Origin: Promethearchaeota archaeon
Lineage (GTDB): Archaea; Asgardarchaeota; Lokiarchaeia; Sigyniarchaeales; SOKP01
NCBI GenBank assembly: GCA_016839705.1
Contig: JAEOTR010000041.1
Span: forward strand, 50,251 to 114,250
Reading direction: 5' to 3'
Length of the DNA stretch: 64,000 bases
Shown here: one piece after another, positions 8,602 through 18,179 of the stretch
Layout: the number at the start of each line of letters is the position of its first letter
Position numbering within the stretch: the first letter of the stretch is position 1
Notes under the pieces: generated by a model
What the model was told of the DNA's origin: nothing
The model's input: only the letters and a program-made list of their open reading frames with translations
Databases searched by the model: none
Position numbers and translations under genes: made by a program

Positions 8602-9442
8602 AAACATAATAAGAACAGTCATTATAACAAAATCAACAGATGAATGTAAAGACATTAAAACATTATCATTCAATATGAAAGAGGAGAACACAAACTACAT
8701 TCCACCAAAACCTGGGCAATTTGTTATGATTTGGGTTCCTGGTGTTGATGAAATCCCTATGTCTATATCTGATTGTGATATAAATGGAAATTGGAGTATT
8801 ACAGTAAAAAATATTGGTGAATGTACCAATGCGATTTATAACCTAAAAGAGGGTGATTTTATTGGCGTCAGAGGACCTTTAGGTAATTGGTTTGAACTTC
8901 CGGAAGAAAAATCTAAAAACATATTTTTAATCGGGGGAGGAATAGGTATGGCTCCTCTTCGTTTTCTTACCCAAGAGTTGTATAAACATAAATTTTCCTT
9001 TATTCTAATTCAAGGTGCAAAAATCAAAAGCGAATTAATGTTTACAACTCAATTTCAAATGTTAGACAAGAATTCTACCGATATTTTTTATTGTACTGAA
9101 GATGGGAGTTATGGAACCGAAGGCATTGTAACTCTAGCTTTTGAAAGAATTTTGGAAACTTACTCAAAAAGGCTACATTCAAATGCAATAACTTATACTT
9201 GTGGTCCTGAAAAAATGATATATTCTATCTACGAAATATGTGAGAAATGGAATATAGAACTTCATGCTAGTCTGGAGCGAATAATGAGATGTGGGTGTGG
9301 GCTGTGTGGATTGTGTGCAATCGATCCTTTAGGTTTATTAGTTTGTAAAGACGGACCTGTATTTAAGACTGAATCCTTAAAGAAGATGGAAGATTTTGGA
9401 AAATATAAAAGAGATTTTACCGGTAGGAAAGTAAAATTGTAA
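8594..9442 (+). CDS. pyrK: Dihydroorotate dehydrogenase electron-transfer subunit
   Basis: A 282-residue ferredoxin-reductase-like protein. An FAD-binding barrel (PKPGQFVMIWVPG and related) is followed by an NAD-binding domain (IFLIGGGIGMAPLRFL, about residues 100-117) and a cysteine cluster RCGCGLCGLC...C that holds the [2Fe-2S] centre of class 1B enzymes. It passes electrons from PyrD FMN to NAD. An in-frame ATG at 8552 would add 14 residues overlapping pyrD. The TTG at 8594 is preferred because a full AGGAGGT precedes it and the homologous N-terminus begins there. The short overlap suggests translational coupling. Confidence 0.93.
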   Translation: MTENIIRTVIITKSTDECKDIKTLSFNMKEENTNYIPPKPGQFVMIWVPGVDEIPMSISDCDINGNWSITVKNIGECTNAIYNLKEGDFIGVRGPLGNWFELPEEKSKNIFLIGGGIGMAPLRFLTQELYKHKFSFILIQGAKIKSELMFTTQFQMLDKNSTDIFYCTEDGSYGTEGIVTLAFERILETYSKRLHSNAITYTCGPEKMIYSIYEICEKWNIELHASLERIMRCGCGLCGLCAIDPLGLLVCKDGPVFKTESLKKMEDFGKYKRDFTGRKVKL

Positions 9443-9473
9443 AAACCTAATTATTTTTTGAATATCACTTGAC

Positions 9474-11105
9474 ATGGCTTCTGAAAAAACTGAATTTCCT
9501 GAAAAAATTGAAAAAATCTCTAGGGAAATAATCAAATTCCTAATTCAGAATCCACAGACTTCTCGGAAAAGAATTACTAATATAAAAGGTAAAATAGGAA
9601 AAAAATTCAACTTTAAAAAAGTTATTAAGAATGCTACAATCTTAGATTATGCTACTCCAGATGAGAAAGAAATTATTCTTCCAATCCTGAAAAGGAGATC
9701 TACTAGAACCTTATCAGGTGTCTCTGTTATAGCTATAATGACGAAACCACTTCCATGTCCAGGAACATGCATTTACTGTCCCGGACAGAATTCACAACCC
9801 GGTGAAAAGGTAGCCCAATCTTACACTGGTCGAGAACCCGCAGCCATGAGATCTATCCATAATAATTATGACCCTTATCAACAAGTACAGAGCAGAATCA
9901 GAGATTTGGAGGTCATCGGTCATACTGTAGACAAAATTGAGCTTATTTGTATGGGAGGTACCTTTTTATCTACAGATCTCAATTATCAACAAGAATTCAT
10001 TAAGGGTGCTCTTGAAGGGATTATTGAACAGAGAGTTAAGAGCTTAGAGGAAGCTAAAAAGCTTGCTGAAACTTCTAAAAGAAGAGTTATAGGAATTACT
10101 GTTGAAACTAGACCAGATTATTGTAAAGAGGAACATGTAGACAGAATGCTTAAATATGGAACAACTCGAGTTGAACTTGGCATACAAACAGTCTATGATG
10201 ATGTTTATGATTTGGTTAAAAGAGGTCATACCTCTATTGATAGCATTGAAGCAATTAGAATTGCTAAAGATGCGGGTTTAAAAATAAATGCTCATATAAT
10301 GCCCAATCTGCCTGGTTCTGATTATTCTAAAGATTTAGAATTATTTGATACATTATTTTCTAACTCCAATTATCGGCCAGATATGCTAAAGATTTATCCA
10401 ACTTTAGTAATACATGGGACAGAATTGTATAATTGGTGGAAAGAAGGCAAATATTCTCCTTACTTAGATGAAGAATTAATAGATTTAATCGCAAAGGTTA
10501 AAACTAATCTTCCACCTTATGTTAGGATTCAAAGAATTATGAGAGATATTCCCGCAACTTTAATTGAAGCTGGTTGCAAAAACAGCAATTTAAGGCAAAT
10601 AGTGCAAGAAAGATTAAGAGAAATAGAAGATACATGTAAATGTATAAGATGTAGGGAGTATGGGATCAGGAAGAAAAAGGAAATTATCGATGAGCGCTCT
10701 CTCGACGAAATTAAATTATATCGACTAGATTATGAAGCATCCGAAGGACAAGAAATTTTCTTGTCTTACGAGAATCAGAAAGAAGGATATTTGGTAGGTT
10801 ATTTACGCTTACGACAACCCTCTGAATCTGCTCATAGACCTGAATTAAATGATGGAAGGACCTTGATCGTAAGGGAAATTAAAGTTGTTGGCGAATTAGT
10901 ACCAAGGGATATGAAGCCAAATCGATTTTCTCAAATCCAGCATCGAGGATTTGGAAAGATGTTAATGCAAAATGCTGAGAAAATCTCATTCGAAGAATTC
11001 AATGCAAAAAAATTAGCCGTGATTAGCGGTATAGGTGCTAGAGATTGGTTCTATGAAATGGGATATAATTTAGATGGGGTATATGTTTCTAAATCTTTTG
11101 AATAA
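9474..11105 (+). CDS. elp3: Elp3 tRNA uridine-34 carboxymethylation enzyme (radical SAM/GNAT)
   Basis: A 543-residue protein with an N-terminal tRNA-binding region, a radical SAM domain with the cluster motif CPGTCIYCPG (near residue 94-103) and the downstream LICMGGTF and VELGIQTVYDDV motifs. A C-terminal GNAT acetyltransferase domain (about 400-543) carries the REIKVVGELVP strand and the QHRGFGKMLM acetyl-CoA-binding loop. Cysteines around 385-400 (CKCIRC) match the zinc site between the domains. Elp3 adds carboxymethyl groups to wobble U34 of tRNAs. It is the only Elongator subunit here, as expected in archaea, where Elp3 acts alone. Confidence 0.96.
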   Translation: MASEKTEFPEKIEKISREIIKFLIQNPQTSRKRITNIKGKIGKKFNFKKVIKNATILDYATPDEKEIILPILKRRSTRTLSGVSVIAIMTKPLPCPGTCIYCPGQNSQPGEKVAQSYTGREPAAMRSIHNNYDPYQQVQSRIRDLEVIGHTVDKIELICMGGTFLSTDLNYQQEFIKGALEGIIEQRVKSLEEAKKLAETSKRRVIGITVETRPDYCKEEHVDRMLKYGTTRVELGIQTVYDDVYDLVKRGHTSIDSIEAIRIAKDAGLKINAHIMPNLPGSDYSKDLELFDTLFSNSNYRPDMLKIYPTLVIHGTELYNWWKEGKYSPYLDEELIDLIAKVKTNLPPYVRIQRIMRDIPATLIEAGCKNSNLRQIVQERLREIEDTCKCIRCREYGIRKKKEIIDERSLDEIKLYRLDYEASEGQEIFLSYENQKEGYLVGYLRLRQPSESAHRPELNDGRTLIVREIKVVGELVPRDMKPNRFSQIQHRGFGKMLMQNAEKISFEEFNAKKLAVISGIGARDWFYEMGYNLDGVYVSKSFE

Positions 11106-11252
11106 TTAAGATTTCTAAATTCCTAGAGTATTGAATAGTCTGAACTTGAAAAGTTATTAACTTACATTTAAAAAATTATGTTTTTTTATAAGTTAATATA
11201 CAAAAAGTTACATTATATTTTTGTGTCTAAAAAATAGGGTTATGGGTAAAAA

Positions 11253-12323
11253 ATGACATCAACAACAAAAAAAACTTCTCAACAAACAATTTCGATAAGT
11301 CCTAAACTTAAAGAACGAATTGAAAAATATGTCACGGCAAACCAACAGAAATTTCCAAAAGATAATAGGTTTAAAAGTATTTCTGCTTTTTATACCAGCG
11401 TGATGGAAAAGGTATTGGATAGTTTTGAAAAAGGTAAAACTCTTGATGATTTTGAAAGCTTTGTGGATAGTGATATTAAAGATTTTTTCGAGAAAATCTC
11501 CTTTAATGGGCTTATTCCGTATTACGAGGATGCAATTATAGCCAATAGATACCAAACTACTACTCTTGAAAGAAATCCTTTTTTCTACTTCACACTGAGA
11601 AGGTTCTATACATCAAGAATGGACCCCTATGATATTAAGAGCATACAATCCGTGTTCGATAGAGTTAGAAATTATATTCTTTCAAATAATCTTACTAAAG
11701 AATTCAGGTTAGATATTTTCTCTGGAAAAGGTGAAAAAAATCTAACGGCGGTTTTTGAACAAGCAGGTTTACATCAAAATTTATGTTTTGAGAATTTCAA
11801 ATTTTCGGCAGCACTTTTCGGCTTATTAGGCGCAAAAATTACTAATTATCTATATTCCAGAAAAAATAATTATTGTAGATTTGATCTAAAAACTACAGAT
11901 TTATTTTATCGAAAAGAGCTTTTAAAAAGAGAAAGGATCAAGCTAATGGAAGATAACTTATCCCATTTTATAAATTATAATAGAATAGTAGAAGATAAAG
12001 ACTTTTTCCTATGGATGAAGATAGCGAGAGATAAGAATGCTTTCATATCGTTTACTAATGATGAAACTAAACAAGAATGGGTAAACTTAATAGAAAGCGA
12101 AATTGAACAATTTGGGGATGAAGATGATTATCATCTTAATATACTAAGGCTTTTTCAGAGACTTCATTGGATCGAAATTGAAAATGAGAAAGAATTGTTA
12201 TTCCGAATTATACTACCCACATCTACAGACCAAAGTAATATCGATTATTTATTAGAAACCCTTTCAAAAAAGGTAGAAATTATAATAAACAATGGTAAAT
12301 ATCAATTAAAAAAAAGGAAATGA
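11253..12323 (+). CDS. Unknown protein with N-terminal ribbon-helix-helix, paralogue of 12675-13751
   Basis: A 356-residue protein. Residues about 8-70 look like a ribbon-helix-helix unit: a strand (QQTISIS), a helix (PKLKERIEKYV) and, after an insertion, a second helix starting SISAFYTSVMEKVL. The remaining roughly 280 residues are alpha/beta without a recognised motif. They contain FAALFG-like, WMKIARDKNAF and LFQRLHWIEIE stretches that recur in the neighbouring paralogue. No catalytic residues stand out. DNA binding through the RHH is inference. The pair is separated by a 350-base gap, and each gene has its own upstream AT-rich region, so they are probably transcribed separately. Confidence 0.8.
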   Translation: MTSTTKKTSQQTISISPKLKERIEKYVTANQQKFPKDNRFKSISAFYTSVMEKVLDSFEKGKTLDDFESFVDSDIKDFFEKISFNGLIPYYEDAIIANRYQTTTLERNPFFYFTLRRFYTSRMDPYDIKSIQSVFDRVRNYILSNNLTKEFRLDIFSGKGEKNLTAVFEQAGLHQNLCFENFKFSAALFGLLGAKITNYLYSRKNNYCRFDLKTTDLFYRKELLKRERIKLMEDNLSHFINYNRIVEDKDFFLWMKIARDKNAFISFTNDETKQEWVNLIESEIEQFGDEDDYHLNILRLFQRLHWIEIENEKELLFRIILPTSTDQSNIDYLLETLSKKVEIIINNGKYQLKKRK

Positions 12324-12674
12324 AAGGCTAAAAAGATTAGATCTCATCCCTCAATTATCCTGTTTTGTTAATACCTGGTTTTTGCCTTTATGTCCTTAAA
12401 GATTCCCGTCTTTCCCCTTGATTTTATTGTCTAAATATAATTCATGACTATGAATATTTAAAGTAATATATTAGTCATTAAAAACATGAAATTTTAAAAA
12501 TGTACACTAAAAAAAGATTTTTAAAGAAAATTAGAATAGAAACATAATATTGGATAATATGTATTTTGTAAAGTAAATAATATTAAAGAAAATTTATATT
12601 TAGCTTATGTGAATTAAAAACATGGTAGATTTTATCTACTAAATATTTAATAATTAAGTAAAATGTTTATAATT
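12324..12674. other. Intergenic gap between the RHH paralogues
   Basis: About 350 very AT-rich bases. Several TATA-like stretches are present just before the downstream gene. A pyrimidine-rich patch around 12400-12420 could act as a terminator for the upstream gene. No open frame of convincing length or RNA structure is seen. Confidence 0.5.
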
Positions 12675-13751
12675 ATGTCATCAAAGAAGTTCCTGTCAAC
12701 AAAAAAAACAGCACAACAAACTATTTCTATTAGTCCTGCGCTTAAAGATTGGATAACAAGGTATGTCCGAGTAAATCACCAAAAAAATCAGAAAGATGAT
12801 CGATATAAAAGTGTTTCAGCTTTCTATAATTATGTCATGGAAAAAACCCTGAGTCTATATAAAAAGGGAAAGACTCTGGACGATATTGAAAGAATTGAGG
12901 ATAAAAAAATTAAAGATTTCTTTGATCGTTTTACATTTAAAGCTACAATTCCACTTTATGAAATGGTAATAGAGGATCACAAGTATTCGCCCTTTTCATT
13001 TGAATTTAATACCCGTTTTCTATTATTGTATTTAGATATGTTTAGGAGAGAAGTAAAATCACATAATTTTGAAGATGTCGACATTTTCTTCGAAAGGATA
13101 AGAAGTCGATATGCAAAGACTACAGTATCAAAAGAAATGAGATTAGACTTGTCTCTAGGTAATGATAGAGAACCTGCCAGGGGAATTTTAGAGTTTATCG
13201 GAAAATACAAGAATCTCCATTTTGAAAATTGTAAGTTTTTCGCTGCGGTTTTCGGTATCCTTGGAGTGCGAATTACTGATTTCATTTATTCACCAGATGA
13301 TTATTATTGTCGATTAGAACTCCTTGAAACTGATCTTTTGTTTAACAGAGAAGATCTTGCAAAGAAAGAGAGACTGAAACTAATAGAAGAGAATGTAGAG
13401 TACATAATTAATTACGATAGGTTGCTCGAAGAAAAGGATATGTACCTGTGGGTGAAATTAGCTGACGATAATGAAGTATTTCTATCTTTCAAAAATCAAA
13501 CCGCATTTAATAAATGGATTAAAACTATCGAGGTTCAATTGCAAAAATTTGGGAAGAAAGAAGAATTTTTAGAAAAAATATTATTATTCTTTAATAAACT
13601 TCATTGGATTGGAATTGAGAATAGGAAACACCTTTCTTTTCGAATTGAACAAGTAATAGAAGAAACTAAAGAACAGAAACAGTATCTAATTAATTATCTT
13701 TCAAAATTTTCAAAAATCTCAGAAATGGAGGGAATTTATTACTTGAAATAG
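12675..13751 (+). CDS. Unknown protein with N-terminal ribbon-helix-helix, paralogue of 11253-12323
   Basis: A 358-residue protein clearly related over its whole length to the upstream neighbour. The shared N-terminus is KKTAQQTISISPALKDWI, followed by SAFYNYVMEKTL and KGKTLDDIE, with shared internal LHFENCKFFAAVFGILGVRI and LFFNKLHWIGIEN segments. The RHH fold is at about residues 10-70; the large C-terminal domain is unrecognised. An upstream in-frame ATG at 12663 would add four residues (MFII), but the paralogue starts at the position equivalent to ATG 12675. Tandem duplication with strong divergence suggests different targets or ligands (inference). Confidence 0.8.
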   Translation: MSSKKFLSTKKTAQQTISISPALKDWITRYVRVNHQKNQKDDRYKSVSAFYNYVMEKTLSLYKKGKTLDDIERIEDKKIKDFFDRFTFKATIPLYEMVIEDHKYSPFSFEFNTRFLLLYLDMFRREVKSHNFEDVDIFFERIRSRYAKTTVSKEMRLDLSLGNDREPARGILEFIGKYKNLHFENCKFFAAVFGILGVRITDFIYSPDDYYCRLELLETDLLFNREDLAKKERLKLIEENVEYIINYDRLLEEKDMYLWVKLADDNEVFLSFKNQTAFNKWIKTIEVQLQKFGKKEEFLEKILLFFNKLHWIGIENRKHLSFRIEQVIEETKEQKQYLINYLSKFSKISEMEGIYYLK

Positions 13752-13880
13752 AATTTATTTATAGGTAACTTAAATTAGGATAAAATAGATCTGTATTTCC
13801 ACTTAACATTATACCCCAAACTTTTTTTAAAAATGATTATATCTAAAATTCTTGAGAAATTACTTTTTATGTGATTTATT

Positions 13881-15794
13881 ATGGAAGAGTTTGATTATGA
13901 AAAGCTGGGGCTCAAATGCGGATTAGAGATTCATCAGCAACTTGATACAGATACTAAATTGTTTTGTCGGTGTCCTTCAAAGCTTCAAGGTACAAGAGAA
14001 CCAGATTTTACTGTAAATCGGAAAATGCGCCCTGTACTCTCAGAACTTGGTGTTTATGATGAAGCAATGATTACAGAATACCAGAAAGGAATGGGAATTA
14101 CATATGAAGGTTACAATGATGTCGTTTGTACATACGAGCTAGATGATACGCCCCCGTTTTCCTGCAACGATGAGGCCAGAAGGGTTGCTCTACAAATTGC
14201 ACTGCTCCTTAATGCTAATATCATCGAAGAAATGCATGTAGTTAGAAAAAATTACCTAGACGGAAGTGTTCCTTGTGGTTTTCAACGCACTATGATTCTA
14301 GGCACAGATGGTTTTATCACCTTAGACAGCGGAAAAAAGATTCGAATCGATATATTAAGTTTAGAAGAAGAAGCAGCCAGAAGAATTAAAACAGAGAATA
14401 AAACAAACTTTTTCCGGTTAGACAGATTAGGAATACCTTTAGTTGAAGTTACCACTAAACCCGATATTAGCACACCTGATGAATGTCGAGAATGTGCAGA
14501 AAGAATAGGTTTGTTATTGTGGTCAACTAACGTAAAGAAAATACTTGGCTCTGTTAGACAAGATATTAATGTAAGTATTAAATCAGGAACGAGAATTGAA
14601 ATAAAAGGAGTGCAGAAACTTGGATGGATTCCTGTTTTAATTAATCATGAGATTTCTAGACAACTTAAACTCCTTGAATTAAAAGGGGAACTTGAAAAGA
14701 GAAAGCTGGATGAAAAAAATGCTAATCAGAAGCCAATTGATTTAACTCAAACTTTATCTAAAACTAAATCGAAGTTTTTAACCAAAGGTATTAAATCAGG
14801 AAAAAAATTATACGGTATTACCTTCAGTGGTTTTAAGGGTATCTTTGGAAAAGTATTAATGGAGGATTATAGGTTTGGTACGGAAGTGAGTAGTAAAGTA
14901 AAATTAATTTCTGGATTAAAAGGAATAATTCATTCTGATGAGGATCTAAACAATTACAATTTTTCTAATGAAGATATTAAGAAAATAGAAGAAAAACTGG
15001 ATGCAAAAGAAGAAGATTGCTTTGTTTTAGTTTTAGGCTCCATGATAGAAGTAAATAAAGCAATGGATGTCATTACGAAAAGAGTAAAATATGCCTTTAA
15101 GGGTGTTCCTCCTGAAACTAGAAAAGCTCTTGAAAATGGAAATACAGAATTTTTACGAGAACTACACGGGGGAGCAAGATTGTATCCTGACACCGATACG
15201 GAAGCGATTTTCAATCCTGAAGAAGATATTGCTGAAATAAAAAATAATCTTCCAGAATATCCATGGATTGTTATAAAGCAGTATTCTAAGAAATATAAAA
15301 CCGAAGAAAGATTAATAAAAGATCTTATTTTTACTGGAAGGTTAAAATTATTTGACGATTTGATAAAATTACATCCAGAGAATTCCTCATTGATCCTTAA
15401 CACATTATTAGAAACTACAACCGCTCTTAGAAGAGAAGGGAAGAACATCGATAACATAGCTGATAAAGATTTTATTGAGATATTTGATCTATTGAAAAAA
15501 AAGGAAATCAGTAAAGAAGCAATCGAAGATATTATGAACCTTAAGGCAGATTATACAGATCTTTCTATTAACCAAATAAGAAAGAAGCTAAATATTGAAA
15601 GTATCTCCGTTGATGACCTTAAAAATTTGATTATTGAAATTGTAAATAAGAATTCTACTTTAATAAAAGAAAAAGGAATTAGAGCAAAAGGACCATTAAT
15701 GGGAGAAATTATGAAAAAAGTGCGAGGTAAAATAGATGGTGCCATTGTTTCTAAGGAAATAGATAATGCTTTAAAAGAAATAATAGGGAAGTGA
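13881..15794 (+). CDS. gatE: Glu-tRNA(Gln) amidotransferase subunit E
   Basis: A 637-residue GatE, the tRNA-binding and kinase subunit of the archaeal GatDE enzyme that converts Glu-tRNA(Gln) to Gln-tRNA(Gln). The GatB/E signature is intact at the N-terminus (LKCGLEIHQQLDT, then LFCRCPS with zinc-ligand-like cysteines). RKNYLDGSVPCGFQRT, LEEEAARRI and RLGIPLVEVTT follow. An AspRS-like insertion lies in the middle, then the GatB/YqeY helical tail (final 120 residues, including RAKGPLMGEIMKKVRGKIDG). gatD follows after 5 bases. Presence of GatDE implies indirect Gln-tRNA formation. Confidence 0.97.
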   Translation: MEEFDYEKLGLKCGLEIHQQLDTDTKLFCRCPSKLQGTREPDFTVNRKMRPVLSELGVYDEAMITEYQKGMGITYEGYNDVVCTYELDDTPPFSCNDEARRVALQIALLLNANIIEEMHVVRKNYLDGSVPCGFQRTMILGTDGFITLDSGKKIRIDILSLEEEAARRIKTENKTNFFRLDRLGIPLVEVTTKPDISTPDECRECAERIGLLLWSTNVKKILGSVRQDINVSIKSGTRIEIKGVQKLGWIPVLINHEISRQLKLLELKGELEKRKLDEKNANQKPIDLTQTLSKTKSKFLTKGIKSGKKLYGITFSGFKGIFGKVLMEDYRFGTEVSSKVKLISGLKGIIHSDEDLNNYNFSNEDIKKIEEKLDAKEEDCFVLVLGSMIEVNKAMDVITKRVKYAFKGVPPETRKALENGNTEFLRELHGGARLYPDTDTEAIFNPEEDIAEIKNNLPEYPWIVIKQYSKKYKTEERLIKDLIFTGRLKLFDDLIKLHPENSSLILNTLLETTTALRREGKNIDNIADKDFIEIFDLLKKKEISKEAIEDIMNLKADYTDLSINQIRKKLNIESISVDDLKNLIIEIVNKNSTLIKEKGIRAKGPLMGEIMKKVRGKIDGAIVSKEIDNALKEIIGK

Positions 15795-15799
15795 AATGA

Positions 15800-17158
15800 A
15801 TGAGTGAAAATTTAAAGGGATATAAAGGAGAGGGGAAAGAACTTTTAGAAAAGTATAAAGTAAATATTTGGGATATAATTCAAATTAAAACCGCAAAAAC
15901 CAGTTATGAAGGGATAATTTTACCCAGAAGTGAATATTCTGTTGCGAATTATATAAACCTTAAGTTAGAAAATAATTATAATGTTGGAATTAAAGTTACC
16001 GAAATCAAGGAAATAAAAAAGATTGGAAAAAGAGAAGCTTCATATAAAATTCCTGAGAAAGAATTTCCAAAAAATAAGGCTCTTCCTAATGTAACTCTTT
16101 TAGGAACTGGTGGAACTGTTGCTTCACGATTAGATTATACCACTGGGGGAGTAATCCCATCCTTTACACCTGGAGAATTATTTAGTTCTGTTCCAGAGTT
16201 GGCTGAAATATGCAACCTTGATTGTGAAATGGTATTTGAAATCTTATCCGAAAATATGAAACATGAATACTGGCAGAAATTGGCCAAAAAAGTCGAGGAA
16301 GCAGCTAATTCCGGCATTGAGGGGATTATGATTGGTCATGGTACAGACACTATGTCTTTTACTAGCGCAGCTTTGTCCTTCATGCTCAAAGATTTATCAA
16401 TTCCCGTAGTGTTGGTAGGGAGTCAAAGAAGCTCTGACAGGCCTTCTTCCGATGCTGCTTTAAACTTAATTAACGCAGCTGTCGTAGCTAGCTCTGATAT
16501 CGCTGAAGTAGTGGTTTCAATGATGGGATCATCTTCTCATACCTATGCTTTAATTCATCGAGGAACATTAGTAAGAAAAATGCATTCTTCTGTTAGACAC
16601 ACATTCAGAACCATAGATAGCATTCCTTTAGGAATGGTTCGAAATAGAAAAACCAAAATGTTTACCCAAGATTATAGAAAAAGATCAAAATCAGAAACGA
16701 AGGCAATTACAGAATTCGAAAATAAAATCACTCTAATCTATTCATATCCTGAAATAGATAATGAATTGATCGATTTTTTCATTGATAAAGGGTATAAAGG
16801 GATAGTTCTAGCCGGAACGGGATTAGGACATGTACCTACAACTCTTTATGATTCAATAAAAAGAGCAATTCAGGAAGGAATAACCATTCTTATGACTACT
16901 CAAACTCTACATGGTTATGTGGGTATGAATGTGTATTCGACTGGAAGAGAACTACAAAACATGGGTGTTATACCCGGTAGAAACCTGTTACCGGAAGTTG
17001 GTTATGTTAAATTAGGTTGGGTATTAGGACAGACAAGCAATCCTGAAGAAATTAAAAAATTACTTCTACAAAATATCGCAGGTGAATTTGTAGCTAGAGA
17101 ACTACCTATTGCTTTTAATTATAATATTGATGAACTTCTCAAAAATAAAAAACTCTAA
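15800..17158 (+). CDS. gatD: Glu-tRNA(Gln) amidotransferase subunit D
   Basis: A 452-residue GatD, the glutaminase subunit. A small N-terminal barrel domain (residues 1-85) precedes an L-asparaginase-like domain with the first catalytic threonine motif VTLLGTGGTVASRLDY near residue 93-108 and the second motif IMIGHGTDTMSFTSAAL near 175-191. It releases ammonia from glutamine and channels it to GatE. Start at ATG 15800, 5 bases after the gatE stop. An out-of-frame ATG at 15797 is ignored. The two genes form an operon. Confidence 0.97.
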   Translation: MSENLKGYKGEGKELLEKYKVNIWDIIQIKTAKTSYEGIILPRSEYSVANYINLKLENNYNVGIKVTEIKEIKKIGKREASYKIPEKEFPKNKALPNVTLLGTGGTVASRLDYTTGGVIPSFTPGELFSSVPELAEICNLDCEMVFEILSENMKHEYWQKLAKKVEEAANSGIEGIMIGHGTDTMSFTSAALSFMLKDLSIPVVLVGSQRSSDRPSSDAALNLINAAVVASSDIAEVVVSMMGSSSHTYALIHRGTLVRKMHSSVRHTFRTIDSIPLGMVRNRKTKMFTQDYRKRSKSETKAITEFENKITLIYSYPEIDNELIDFFIDKGYKGIVLAGTGLGHVPTTLYDSIKRAIQEGITILMTTQTLHGYVGMNVYSTGRELQNMGVIPGRNLLPEVGYVKLGWVLGQTSNPEEIKKLLLQNIAGEFVARELPIAFNYNIDELLKNKKL

Positions 17159-17289
17159 AATCTCTTCTCTTAATAGATACAACAGTAAAACCTTTATTCA
17201 TATCCTTTACATCACTTCTTAGCGAAAATGATAAAAAATTTATAGTTAAAATAATTTAAAATTATATCCACAAAATATCGTGAAGTTTT

Positions 17290-18012
17290 ATGGGAAAACG
17301 AATACTTGCTCAGCGAAAAGGTCGAGGATCTTTACCATTTCGATCACCCTCACATCGCCATATAGGTGCTGTAAAATATCGTCCATTTTTAGAAGGACAA
17401 AATGAATTCACATTTAAAGTAATTGAATTACTGCACTCTCCTGGTAGAGGTGCGCCTGTGGCATTAATAAAATACAATGATGATAAAAAATCTCTATGGC
17501 TTCCTCCCGAAGGTATTTTTGAAGGTGAAGAATTCATCCAATCTAATTCCCAAACTGAGATTAAAGTAGGGAATATCTTACCCTTAAAAGATATACCACT
17601 TGGAACTTTAGTATTTAATGTTGAATCAGCTCCTCAAGATGGAGGAAAATTCGCGAGATCCTCTGGAGTTTCGGCAATTGTAAGAAATAGAACCGGAAAT
17701 AAAGTAGAACTTCTATTCCGTTCGAAAAGAACAAAATGGATCCATGAAAAATGCTTAGCAACTATCGGTGTGGTCGCTGGTGGAGGTCGTACAGATAAAC
17801 CTTTCCTTAAAGCGGGGAACAAGTATCATTACAATAAATCCAAAGCAAAGAAATGGCCCGTCGTTCGCGGTGTTGCTATGAATGCTGTATCTCATCCTTA
17901 TGGAGGCGGCGCAAAACAAAGTCCACATAAATCAACCACAACTTCAAGAAATAGACCTCCTGGACGTAAAGTAGGACAAATTGCGGCTAGGAGAACAGGA
18001 CATCAAAATTAA
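17290..18012 (+). CDS. rpl2: Large-subunit ribosomal protein uL2
   Basis: A 240-residue uL2. The conserved KGRGSLPFRSPSHRHIG N-terminus, the PLKDIPLGTLVFNVE strand, and the C-terminal segment WPVVRGVAMNAVSHPYGGG are all present; the last contacts the peptidyl-transferase centre and includes the conserved histidine. It is monocistronic here, away from the usual S10-type ribosomal protein cluster, which is noteworthy but seen in rearranged archaeal genomes. ATG 17290 is preceded by a short AT-rich promoter region and GTGA at 17280-17283. Confidence 0.97.
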   Translation: MGKRILAQRKGRGSLPFRSPSHRHIGAVKYRPFLEGQNEFTFKVIELLHSPGRGAPVALIKYNDDKKSLWLPPEGIFEGEEFIQSNSQTEIKVGNILPLKDIPLGTLVFNVESAPQDGGKFARSSGVSAIVRNRTGNKVELLFRSKRTKWIHEKCLATIGVVAGGGRTDKPFLKAGNKYHYNKSKAKKWPVVRGVAMNAVSHPYGGGAKQSPHKSTTTSRNRPPGRKVGQIAARRTGHQN

Positions 18013-18179
18013 AATCTCTATTCTAAATTTAATACAACAATCTATTGAAGCTTTAATTCATTTTAGTGCGAAAAATAGAGCATCTAAGATCTTATAAAGC
18101 TAAATCTAAAAGTTATTTAAAAATTAGAAAATATTACTTTTTAGCCCTAATCTTATTTAAAAAAAGAATAACAGAATAA

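Noticed and set aside
14954..15457. Long minus-strand open frame inside gatE
   Set aside because: It lies antisense to conserved GatE sequence and has no motif or ribosome-binding site.
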